The notes below the pieces were generated by a model. That model was not told where the DNA came from and did no database searches. It worked only from the letters and a program-made list of their open reading frames with translations. This document shows, piece by piece, positions 18,705 through 29,088 of a stretch of DNA of 64,000 bases (the stretch's first letter is position 1; each line of letters begins with the position of its first letter). The DNA lies in NCBI GenBank assembly GCA_965644295.1, contig CBFFRP010000107.1, positions 1 through 64,000 of the forward strand, written 5' to 3'. Both the position numbers and the translations under genes were made by a program. Source of the DNA: Paraphysomonas bandaiensis (Eukaryota > Chrysophyceae).

Positions 18705-20937
18705 ATGGATGTTCACCAAAGAATGGCCGCAAGTTGGTCCACTTCATCACATAATGACACATACATGCAACACATGGCCTCCATAAGCAATGAAGAGCCA
18801 GGCTATCGTCTGGAATGGCGGAGAGTTGTGTCTCGGTCTATGCAGGTACCTCCAATGAAGAGCAACTCAGCTGGAGCGAGTATAGAGGGTGATTTATGGA
18901 TATTCGGAGGCAAGGGAGCTACGCAGTTTAATGAGATATGGAGATACTCTACCTCATCGTCACAATGGGAGCCTGTTAGTATAAAAGGGAATGATGCCCC
19001 TCTCCCTCGTGATGGTCACTCTCTTACTAAGATATCACCGTCTAAGTTCATCGTGTATGGGGGACAGGGCAATATGTTGGACACTGGTGTGCGAGAGAGA
19101 GGAACTGCAAATGGAAAAGTAAAGTACCTATCCATGCGTAGCCTATATGATGATATGTATGAGTTTGACTGTGAAACTCTTTCATGGACGTTTCTACCTC
19201 GTCGTAAAGTTCGTCCACTAGCCCGTCGAGGTCATAGCTTGAAGTATATAAAGCCTGGTATTCCTCTAAAAGGCACCAACAACGCAACCTATGATGAAAA
19301 CCAGTCAAAGCTTGGCTATTTACTTCTCTTTGGTGGGTCATGTTTGGACACCCAGACAGGATTTGATCGAGCTACGAACGATTTGTGGTTGTACTGCTTG
19401 GCCACTCGAACATGGACTGAAGTAATTTGTGATGGAATTCTACCTCACCCTGTGTACGGCCATTGTGCTGAAGTTGTGGATAGCTGGCTCGTTGTTATTG
19501 GGGGCAATATTGTACCTCAAAAGCAGACATGTTCGGTGATGCCTATAACAAGTAAGTAATCGTATTCCTTTGTCATGCTTGGGTTTAGTATACTCATTTT
19601 ATTGATCAGTGACACAGTTGTCATTTGGTATGCGTATATATACATACAAAAACACAACGTTGTTTTTTTAGAGTGCTAATATGTTTGCAGCTAGTAATAT
19701 TGACAACGAAAGTAGTGGATTCGATTGCAGTTCCTCTAACATTTCACCGTTCGACTTGGGACAAAACAAGATTTCTGTGCTAAATCTTGCTACCATGTGC
19801 TGGACTCATGTCACTGTAGACAACACATCCGACTTTAACTCAGGACATAGTATATCAGGACTCAAAATAGTAGGACACTCAATGCTACTGAGCCCTTTCA
19901 ACAACAACGAAGTGTTAATATTCGGAGGCCGTTGTGTTGATGAAGTAGGAATGTGTACGTACACTAAAAATGATTTCGTACCGGCCACTCTATTGAAGTT
20001 GAATCTCGATACTATGAAACTTGCTAAAGTAGAAATTGCGAACTCTTGTTTGGATGAAGCAAACATACCAGAAGCGCGGATAAACCAAGTGTGCATACCT
20101 GCGATCGATAGTCCCCTCCAACTTCTCGCACAAGAAGAAAAATCTGTCCTCCGCAAGGGGACAATTACTCGTCGCAACCCTAATTTTACCTCAAGACGTG
20201 CACGAATGTCCACACGTGTTGTGTTACACGTGTATGGTGGGACAAAGCTGTATAGTCCTGGGTTTTGCAGCGGCAGTGTGTACGAATTAGTTTTTGTCCC
20301 CTATAACAATAAAGAAGCCTCAAAAGCAGAAGTAGGAGGTGATGAAAAGAAAGAAAGAAATCGTGTGGGTTCTCATTACTTATGTGGATCTCCAAGCAAA
20401 GACCTTCGACGAAGCCGAAAGAAATCGACTCTTGAGATCGAATTGGAATCGAAGAACGATAGGTCTAATGGAGAGGTTTATCACATGTTGAAATTAAAGG
20501 AAGATAGCTCGGTGACACTGTTATCTCCCAAACGAGGATTGCATGGCCAATACTTCCAACTCAAAGCATGCCTTTCACGCTCTCGTAGTACTTTCACCCG
20601 TCCAGATACTGCCCGCAATCCAATATTATCAGACCTTAACATGTCACTCCCATCTCTACAGCGTCGCCCAGTGTCTGCGCCGTCTACATCAGGCGTGGTG
20701 TCTGAAGGTAGCACCATAAACTCTGTTCAGGGAGGTGCGGAGTTGGATACGACTGAATCCGTTTCAGAGAGTCTGATGTCTAAAGAGCAACTCATGGAAA
20801 GGCAGAGACAGCAGAAAATTAAGCAAATGAGTAGCGTCTTATATCCGGTCACTAAGGGTATGCCTATACACGACGCGAGGTGTGTATTCAATGAATTATT
20901 CCCTCCTCCAAATTCACCGCGACCTTTTGTTCCTTAA
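18705..20937 (+). CDS. Kelch-repeat protein
   Basis: Two exons (18705-19551 and 19691-20937) join across a 139-nt intron with a strong GTAAGT donor and TTTGCAG acceptor, giving 697 aa. At least five kelch blades are visible: GDLWIFGGKGATQFNEIWRY, FIVYGGQGNML, DMYEFDCETLSWTFLPRR, LLLFGGSCLDTQTGF with NDLWLYCLATRTWTEV, and EVLIFGGRC. They form most of a beta-propeller covering the first ~400 residues. The C-terminal ~300 residues are basic, Ser/Arg-rich and probably disordered, with no BTB, F-box or other recognised domain. Kelch propellers are protein-interaction platforms; the partner cannot be inferred. A second ATG at 18723 is a possible start. Confidence 0.88.
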
Positions 20938-21737
20938 ATGGCTGAACAAATTGCGTCAAATGTTATATAGATATATGTACATATATAGACCACTAAATAT
21001 ACATCTGTACGAGTGCTATTATTTTCATTGTAGGTAAAAGTACATTTGTTTTTTAAATATTTTTGAGTACTGTGTAATTCAATAAGTATATCTTACTTCT
21101 TACTCATCCCAATGCACAAGACGGAAAAAATATTTTGGTCAGAATTCATCATGATTAGGACAAGGATATATAATGGAATGTGTTCACAATAATTTCCGTG
21201 GGTGGTTGCGCTTACAATGCCAGAACTGAAAGTAGCTGATCTCAACCACACTTTCTTATTATATACTATATTATTACATAAAGTCAAGTATTGAAACATG
21301 ATAGTTCATAGAATGGTATTCTAGTTTTATGCGCATCTTATTATATTATACTTGTAGTACATTGGTACAGATTTTTAAAGCCTACTGCTAAATAATAAGT
21401 ACAATATATATTTGTAGTAGCACAGTACTGACTGAATACTTTAAGAGTTGAATACGTAAAATTATGATATGGTTTTGAGTTTGATGTTTGAGGCAGTACG
21501 CAGAACGTAATGAATAAGGGCCCACTAATCACTAATCAACAACACAACTGTTGAAGCATGACGATTGCAATTGTTGAATACAAGCAAGAATCTTTTAAAC
21601 AACACTAGGTCACTATATTGTTCCGTTTCCTGTTTCCTGGGCTCAATTAGTGGGTGAAAATTTCAAAAAAAACGTAATTCTGTATATGGGTTCATTATTA
21701 TAACTATCGTAGCTGATAACACAACTTGATTTACAAA
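20938..21737. other. Gene-free spacer
   Basis: AT-rich 3' flanks of two convergent genes. Only short chance frames; no repeat family recognised. Confidence 0.55.
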
Positions 21738-22202
21738 TTATGAAGATGTAGCTGCCTTTTCTGCTTCTTTCTTTGCTTTGTATGCCGCCCATTCGTCCTC
21801 GCGCATTGCGCATACATCCATATTGATCTTGCAAATTCTGTGAGGAAGCTTCGGCTCTCCACACTTATTGCAAAGTTGCCATACTTTTGGTTTTGGAATA
21901 TATCTGAGGTGTTTTCTACTCTTTCTCGCATGTGTGACCTAAAAGAAAAACATGTCACGCTAATACATACACTACCAACAGACTGGGAATATATATACCT
22001 TTGATTTAGGTGCAGCCATTAGCCATATCCCATTGAGCAATTCAGAAAACGAATTCTCTGTTTTATTCTCCATATCAGTCAAGCGATCTGTGTGTTCCAT
22101 ACCGGCAAGACATGGCACTGGTTTGGGGAAATGAAGAGATTGATTGATGAAATTATCAAAGCGACGCAGAGCGTTACTGGCATATGTTCGGAGTGCAATC
22201 AT
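21738..22202 (-). CDS. MRPL32: Mitochondrial ribosomal protein bL32m
   Basis: Two exons (21999-22202 and 21738-21938) with a 60-nt GTATAT...TTTTAG intron encode 134 aa. Residues about 1-60 form a basic/hydrophobic presequence-like region; then MAAPKSKVTHARKSRKH, the bL32 N-terminal signature (.VPK.K.S..RR..R), and a zinc-ribbon half QLCNKCGEPKLPHRIC. Beyond this point only one more Cys (MDVCAMRED) is spaced irregularly, so the fourth zinc ligand of the ribbon is displaced or absent. In mitochondria bL32m is processed by the m-AAA protease before assembly. The exon structure is inferred by homology and phase. Being short, the second exon is easily missed by ORF finders. Confidence 0.85.
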
Positions 22203-22689
22203 ATTCTTCCACGATAACCAATTAATTTATTTGTTTAAATAGAAACAGTAAGTCTGAAATATGTGCGTGTGTTTGTTTTGTATGTTGATCCACTCATGAG
22301 GCTGTGTGTATATGTAATTAACAAGTAGTTGCTGGTGTCACCATGGACGAGTATACCACATACACCATATACACTGCAATGCGGAATACAGCATATACAG
22401 CAGTATATATACTCTCTCGTTGGAGTCTCTCAAGCCACAATCTACACCATGTATTCTACAGTATACACTCTCGTATACTTCCATATATAAACACACTGCT
22501 ATACAGAGTGCAGTACCCCCCACAGCCACTACACACATACCATATTGTAGCTACGTATATCATACATGCCTACTAGAAACAAGAGTATGGACATGCATGC
22601 ATATATATATATATATGTATACATCCCCCATACACACATTGACTATAACTACTTCTTAATTACGAAACCACATCACTTAGAAACTATAT

Positions 22690-23135
22690 ATGGCTACTTC
22701 AGGCCCTGAGTTAGCTCCCAATAGAGTCCTAGAAGACCATAAGCTGTACGCTGAGATCATATCTCTTAAGGTCAAGAATGCATTGCTCATGAGAAAACGC
22801 CGGTATGAATTAATACGATTGATTATAATAAATCATTTGATATGTTATATAAAAGACTGTTACTTGAAGAATTATACTATCAGCACCTGGAAGGAGAGAA
22901 TGAGCCCAAGAAAAAACGAAAACAGCGTGATAGTGATACCAAAAAAAGAAAAAACCCTACAAAGAAAGCAAAGTCACCCAAAGAAGAAAGTGAACAGCAG
23001 GAAGCTAAAAGTTCTAAAGAGGAAAATACAGTAGAAGTTGAATCTGTAGCTCCATCGGATGCAGGAAATGGTGAAGTCGTTGAGGGCGATGAAACGGCGC
23101 AGGTTGAAGCTGACAATGTGGCACAGACGTCGTGA
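22690..23135 (+). CDS. Small lysine-rich, probably nuclear protein
   Basis: Two exons (22690-22802 and 22856-23135) with a 53-nt GTATGA...AAAAG intron encode 130 aa. The first ~55 residues (DHKLYAEIISLKVKNALLMR then KRRLLLEELYYQHLEG) form an amphipathic helix or coiled coil. The middle is extremely Lys-rich (PKKKRKQRDSDTKKRKNP), with several nuclear-localisation-like clusters, and the C-terminus is Glu/Ala/Val-rich and acidic. A helix plus basic and acidic tails resembles small subunits of chromatin complexes, but no specific family could be assigned. Confidence 0.7.
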
Positions 23136-25118
23136 TCATTGGTCGTGGCCACTACTTGTATAGTTTACATTGTTGTAAGATTGGTTGTTGTTTGTAATAT
23201 TGTAAGTGAAGTCGATATTATACTACATGCGAGATTCTGTTTTGCAGCTTTTATATTCCACCGGAGTTCTTGCGTTAGATATAGCTTCGCATTGAAACTA
23301 CGCAGTGATAGCTCAGTAGTTTGATACTTTATAAAACCATTCTGTAGTGTACTAACTATTCTTCGAAATCTCTACCACTTATGTACCTGCCCATTAAGTA
23401 TTAGTTAGGTACCCACCCGGATCTACCAAAGTACGCACTCAGAATGGAGCAGTACCACGTAGTCACAGGGCTTGGACAACTCGGGATTTAGTCAACAATA
23501 CTATTACAAATTTACAGGATATGCGATTAAAAACTATAAATATTGAGGCGACTTAGAAGAGTTGCAATATTATTGATGAAATTCAGACACACAATATTTT
23601 CTATTATTTAACACTTAACCTTATTTAGCTAGTGCTTAAGTTATACCATTCAATGTAAATACAACATGATAACCAAATTCTCTCCTCCATCGCTCATGTT
23701 TGCTTTCAAATTAATTATAGATGTAGTTGATTTCTGCATATAATACTCTTAACATTTTAGTATACACATAGGTTGTACTTAAATTTCATGTCAATTATAT
23801 AGTTCAGAGCATTTAATATGGTCTTGTTTCGTTAATCTAGTAGACGTTTGTGAGGTCGAAGATCGTGGTGATGGTAATCTTATATGAACTACAACATCAA
23901 AAATGTTATGATGTCGAACTTTACACGTTATTTAGAATGCGCTTATAGCTTATTAATTGTCTCATTCGCTATAATACGATAGTTGTTCTTCAGCTGTGTT
24001 GCACACGTTAGATTGTTATTCGTCTTATTATCTATTTAAATTGATGAGTCACTAATTATATATCAAAAACTCTCTGTGTCGATAGTTATACATTATATAG
24101 TAACATATATTACTGTGTACTGACTGACATAGCGGCTATATAAAGAATGCTGAGACTAAAATTCCACTACAGTAATCTACTTTTTGTTGTGATGGGTGTC
24201 GGACGATAATGCATGTCTTATTTTTATTAGCACAAGACTATTTGTAAGAAAAAATATAATATATACTGTACTACAAAATGTATTTTTCGACGAAATGTGC
24301 TTGTGCACCCCTTCAAACACCAAAGTACAAGCATAAATTTATTAGGGAGTGCCTCTTAGGGTAGTTCTTACGCTGAGTTCAGGCATTAATCACGGTTGGT
24401 GTTTATTTCTGAGACTACTTTTGTGCCGCTTTACGATTAAGCTCACGACAAAATTAATCAGCCCAAGTCAGAATCATCGTCCGATGTGAATGAGAAGAGG
24501 ATTAAAAACAATCAGTACCGGTTATTAGAGTAAAATTCAGTAACAATTAATTGAATTTAAATTGCCAATGTTTTTGAGTATAGCTCGCGCAATTTAAACT
24601 GCAATTTAATTACAATCTTCCAGCGAGCAATTAAATTTAAACTATTACGTATGTATTTACAATACCATTAATTGTTACACTGCCGTGATATTATATACCA
24701 GTAAATTCCTTAATGGGTACAGGGTACACAGTTCCCGGCAATTCCGATGGCTTTACCATTAATGGTTACGAGGCCCAGATCTATCGTAGCTAGTTATTAC
24801 ATACCCATTGGTCCTAATTTAAGAATTAATAGCGTATTTGCCATAGCCTTAATTGTGTGTTCTTGTTTTTACTCAATAACTGTTTGGTGTTGTTTATCGC
24901 AAATTTTGATATTCAAAGAATATATATATATTTAATTAATCAGTAGGGCAACATAATCTTTCTAACATATTTAGAGATATCAAGGAGTGATCTTAATCGT
25001 ATTGATCAAAACACTCGCGTCGGAATAACTATTATAACAAGCTACGCAAGATTTCACAATCTAGCCACAGTGCAAATTCCAATGCAAATAACCAATATTT
25101 TCACATTTTACAGGGTAG
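23136..25118. other. Long gene-free spacer with one hAT-B end relic
   Basis: Nearly 2 kb of AT-rich DNA with stops in all frames. The only recognised sequence is 24731-24777 (TTCCCGGCAATT, ACCATTAATGGTTAC.AGGCCC), which resembles the right end of the hAT family B element at 48830-49753. Nothing else was seen. Confidence 0.55.
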
Positions 25119-25756
25119 CTAATTCGCTGTGGTTCCCTCCATAACGTCTACAGTTGCAGTAGAGTTATCTTCCGGGTTTTTCACTGATGACACATTTTTA
25201 TGCACGATTGACAGTTTTTTGCCAGCCTTTAGTGCTTTCAAATCTGTTACTTACGTTAGAGTAGCAGGATACCAATACACAACATACCTATTAATATGCT
25301 TTCAACATGAGGAAGTAGAAGAGGCTTGAGCATTACATCATTTACACCGCATGCAACAAATTTTTCCTCATCTTCTTCGGTTATATCACCAGTAACACCA
25401 ATTACGAGACTTGTATATCCGAGTTCTCTTATTTTGGCCGTAGCCTCGATTCCACCCATCTTGGGCATAATAGAGTCCATAAATATTATATCAAATGGGG
25501 CATTGTTATCAATAGATGACTTGATGATATCTACAGCATCTGTACCATCTTCAGCGAGAACGACATCCTCAAAAAAATCATTTATAGTACGGCTTAACAT
25601 CTTTCGATTAAACTTTGAATCATCTACAACTAATGCACGAGGAAACTTAATTACATGATGATCCCCCATTTCATTTTCATAGTACTCCACTAGGTCGCGC
25701 TCATTGACCTTACTCATCTCACGGTTCTGAGAACCTTTGCTAATAATGGCACCCAT
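25119..25756 (-). CDS. Stand-alone receiver (REC) domain protein, predicted N-myristoylated
   Basis: Two exons (25288-25756 and 25119-25243) with a 44-nt intron encode 197 aa from ATG 25756. The receiver domain (about residues 40-155) has all key residues: acidic pair D45/D46 (LVVDDSKFN), phospho-acceptor D94 (IIFMDSIMPKMGG), T122 (GVTGD) and K144 (VMLKPL). No output domain follows, only a ~45-residue Lys/Ser/Thr-rich tail. The N-terminus MGAIISKGS fits the N-myristoylation consensus, implying membrane attachment. It would accept phosphate from a hybrid histidine kinase in a His-Asp phosphorelay, as in plants, fungi, slime moulds and stramenopiles. The partner kinase is not in the window. The frame extends upstream of 25756 only to a non-ATG start. 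Confidence 0.9.
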
Positions 25757-26333
25757 ATGATCGTATAAGAGACACTTAAGAACAATTAGCAACCATTCAA
25801 TGTCTTAAATAGAGGGTATAATAACAGCACTAGTCTCTTGTTGTCTATATATATGGCTTCTATCAGTTTATTTGCTATGCAGTTCTAACGCCCTCATGTT
25901 AACACGTACATACATCGTCACCCGAATACTATACACCCTTGAAACGTATCATCCCATACACTTGTGCACTGGACGGTATGACCAGTGGGGTTGGTCTCAC
26001 ATACGTAACCTCACTCCCACCTCACCCTTCGCCCTTCACCCTCATCCCAACTCACAAACTGAAAAATAAGATCTGATCAGTTTCATATACAAGAACAAAT
26101 AGTGGGGCAGTTATGAGGAGGAAATTGAAACAAAAAACTGAAAATAGTTTGTCTGTTGAAGATGTTACGTATTCGGATGGCAAGATGTGGGGTGTTTTGT
26201 CTATTGTGATTATATATATATAGTCAAGACACTCATCAGTGGCAATATATATTGAGGTCTCTGAAGAACTCACTAGATTCAAAGTATGAAGTTTTAATGG
26301 AACTGAATTTTCGTCAACTGATTGTGTTGCAGG
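25757..26333. other. Divergent spacer and probable eL42 leader intron
   Basis: The eL42 coding ATG directly follows GTGTTGCAG at 26323-26333, a good acceptor, so a 5' UTR exon and leader intron probably lie in this spacer. The donor could not be fixed. Confidence 0.4.
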
Positions 26334-26752
26334 ATGGTTAACGTTCCTAAGGAGAGAAAGACTTTCTGCAAAGGCAAGAAGTGCGGTAAGCACACTCTTC
26401 ATAAGGTTACCCAGTACAAGGCTGGCAAGGCTTCCAACTTCGCTCAGGTTAATATATTCAGTTTCATTTTAATTTATTCTAAATATTTGAAATACAGGGT
26501 AAGAGAAGGTACGACAACAAGCAGATGGGTTTCGGTGGTCAGACCAAGCCCGTTTTTCACAAAAAGGTATGTACTCAGAATTAATGGTTGAAACCGTAGG
26601 CTAACTCGAGCCATCCTTATACTTAGGCCAAGACCACCAAGAAGATCACACTCCGTCTTGAGTGCAAGGAATGCAAGGCTAAGAAGCAGCTGTGCATCAA
26701 GCGCACAAAGCACTTCGAGCTTGGAGAAAAGAAGAAGGTCTCGCAATACTAA
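26334..26752 (+). CDS. RPL36A: Ribosomal protein eL42 (L36a/L44)
   Basis: Three coding exons (26334-26447, 26498-26566, 26627-26752) encode 102 aa, very close to animal and yeast eL42: [60 protein letters not shown]. Four zinc-ligand cysteines are present (CKGKKC and CKEC). The residue before Val-Phe in the TKPVF loop is Pro, the form associated with cycloheximide sensitivity in yeasts; a Gln here gives resistance. It is a 60S subunit protein near the E site. The introns are 50 and 60 nt. Codon use is more GC-rich than in neighbours, as expected for high expression. Confidence 0.97.
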
Positions 26753-27749
26753 ATTACTTGTTGATAGACTGCCATCTCTTAATCTAATGAAAATTCTTCA
26801 GTATGCTGGTTATGTCCTGTTTCTTATGATTTTGTGTTGTACGTCGCTATGTAGAGATTATGAAATTGATCGCATGACAAGTGCTTTACGCTTTGATATG
26901 TCAACATGATTCCGTTAAAGAGTGGAAGAGACGCGTGTTTAACATAGGATAAACAAGCTACTTTGCATCAAGAATGTAACTACACACCCTTAGTCCTATA
27001 AAGATATTGGTTATGATAAGGTAGATTGCAGCCTGGAGCAAATATCAAAGCAATACTATATATTGTTAGATAATGCTATGACATCCACACTATAAAAGAA
27101 AGAGACTGGTGTGTGTATATATATTTTGTTTAACTGATAAATTTATTCTACGTAACAGCGTAATAGATTGACACTGATACTTATCATATATAACAATTGT
27201 ACTCAACGCTATAATAAAGAATTGATCTTCATAATAGACTATATTATAATGACTATATTAATTTTCATGCATTGCCATAAAAAGCTATTGCGAGACACAA
27301 AAGCTGTTGAGTTGTGCAGTATGATTCGACATGCGATATATAGATATATAGTACGCTATTGTTCAAAGGTTCAAAGTGTACAATAAGTGCAATCAACTCA
27401 TAGGAACAGATGTTCACTAGGTGTTATATGAATCTGCTGTAAAGTTTAGAGATTAAGAATTTCTTATATCTTGTACTACAACAAAGCAAGGTTAAGGTTT
27501 ACGTGTAAATCAAGGTTAAGTTCAGTGTAATGTCTAATTCTAACAAAATTATATTTTATATTGTATTAAAACTGGTGTCTAATCATCTTTGACAAACACT
27601 GTGTACTAGTATATTTACTTTTTATTATTGATAGTACTAATTGTTGCCTACTATAATATTAGAGCACAGATGCATTTTACAGGTTTATAAGTTATATTCA
27701 CGTATCAACAATAGCACGATCAGCACGAACCTTCATGTCACCTCATATT
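26753..27749. other. Gene-free spacer
   Basis: AT-rich, with no supported frame. A ~40-bp segment at 27478-27520 (GCAAGGTTAAGGTTTA plus flanks) recurs inverted near 35045-35090, so a minor repeat is present. Confidence 0.5.
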
Positions 27750-28531
27750 CTATTGGGAAACTAGAATCCAAATTACTCCCATTATAAAGACGGATATAAA
27801 CACTATAGACACTGTTCTTCTGGCATGTTTAGCTACAATTACGTTCGTATTTTGATGTACAGATTGATGTGTACTACTCCCGTCATCAGACTCCAGTGGA
27901 ATCCTGTTATCTGCCGAATCTGTGCTACCTCGACGGGGACAATGGTCGGACTCCAAACTACTACTAGTGCTACTAAACGATGCATAGCGAGGGGATCGGG
28001 CACGAATATTTAATTTGATCATCACTTGACAACTCACATCGTCAACACGATGGGAGTAAGTCTTCGCTTTCTCCGATAGATCATCCTTTTCTAGAATTCG
28101 CCTTGCACTCCAACTCATTTCACCTGTTTTCTCTAAGAACTTGGCAATTTGTGTACACAATCCGAAAACTGGTAAAAAATCAGCTTCTAGCCCGGCTACC
28201 TCGGGTAAGTGAATTGTATTTTCTTTGAGATGGCCTGTGCAGAGAGCAGTGTCAGTATACCATCAGAGTAACATTTCCTGATAAGCGTACTTAGCAGAGC
28301 TTCACATCTTTCAGCCAACCTTACACATGATCCGGGCATATAGATATCTTAAATGTATTGATGAGTTGTATATTACTTCTCTCGTACAATAGTACCTGCA
28401 TTTATGATACGACGAAATCTGTCGATAATCTCACTGAGTCGAATCTGGAAACTCAAATCGGCTTGAGGTTCAATGATCTCCACCTTAGGACTAAATCCTA
28501 CAGATGATCGAAGGGGAGTGCTATCACCCAT
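27750..28531 (-). CDS. Tail-anchored membrane protein of unknown family
   Basis: Best gene model has three exons: 28396-28531, 28261-28347 and 27750-28234, 235 aa. It starts MGDSTPLRSSVGFSPK and has a helical N-terminal half (IRLSEIIDRFRRIINA, RLAERCEALLSTLIRKCYSD, LEADFLPVFGLCTQIAKFLE), a Ser/Asp-rich linker and a single C-terminal hydrophobic helix (TVSIVFISVFIMGVIWILVS) with basic residues before it: tail-anchored topology, cytosolic N-terminus. No family was recognised; the helical bundle resembles regulatory four-helix domains, but that is weak. Intron 2 in this model is only 26 nt (GTATAC...GCACAG); without it the frame breaks, so it needs transcript evidence. Confidence 0.6.
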
Positions 28532-28631
28532 CTTTCAATCGTTTCTAATTACCATACAGACCAAACTAATGATGAAGAATAGATCTTTTGCAACTACTCT
28601 ACAGCAGCATATGGTAAATGTACCCGAGCAG

Positions 28632-28784
28632 TATACATACATACATACATACATACATACATACATACATACATACATACATACATACATACATACATAC
28701 ATACATACATACATACATACATACATACATACATACATACATACATACATACATACATACATACATACATACATACATACATAC
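28632..28784. repeat. (CATA)n microsatellite
   Basis: About 150 bp of nearly perfect ATAC/CATA tetranucleotide repeats abutting the left LTR. It yields spurious Cys-Met-Tyr-Val and Ile-His-Thr-Tyr frames on both strands. A short run of the same repeat follows the right LTR (34163-34185), so the retrotransposon inserted into a CATA tract. Confidence 0.97.
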
Positions 28785-29074
28785 CGCAGAGAAAAATACG
28801 GTACTCGGTCGAATGTCACGGATGTTACAAATCAATAAACGGACGGAATACCCCCGTTGCTTTCACACAGTCTACACTACAGGTAGTCAAAGCAAGGTTC
28901 TCTTTATAGTTTACTACAGAACTTCTCAGTAAGAGGAAATTATGCCTCTATTCTACAGCCGTACACTACACACTGCATAATATAACACCATACACCTCTA
29001 TGTGCCCTATGCATATCTTATACAGTCACTTCAAGTACTAAACTGAAAAGAACATCCTCTCATTCCTCTACGCA
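28785..29074 (-). repeat. LTR (3' LTR of the copia element)
   Basis: Same sequence as 33873-34162 by eye. On the minus strand it begins TGCGTAGAGG and ends TTTTTCTCTGCG; the terminal CGTAGAG/CTCTGCG forms a short imperfect inverted repeat. If the LTR is taken to begin at CG, the flanks on both sides read CATAC. Confidence 0.88.
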
Positions 29075-29088
29075 CCCCTGTGATGTGT

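Noticed and set aside
18416-18754. 112-codon frame before the kelch gene
   Set aside because: It overlaps the kelch start in another frame, is dominated by simple repeats, and has no similarity or splice partner.
27478-27520. Mobile element from the GCAAGGTTAAGG repeat shared with about 35045-35090
   Set aside because: Only about 40 bp of imperfect similarity, with no termini or TSD; too short to call.
28535-28932. Cys-Met-Tyr-Val and Ile-His-Thr-Tyr repeat proteins on both strands
   Set aside because: They are only translations of the CATA microsatellite.
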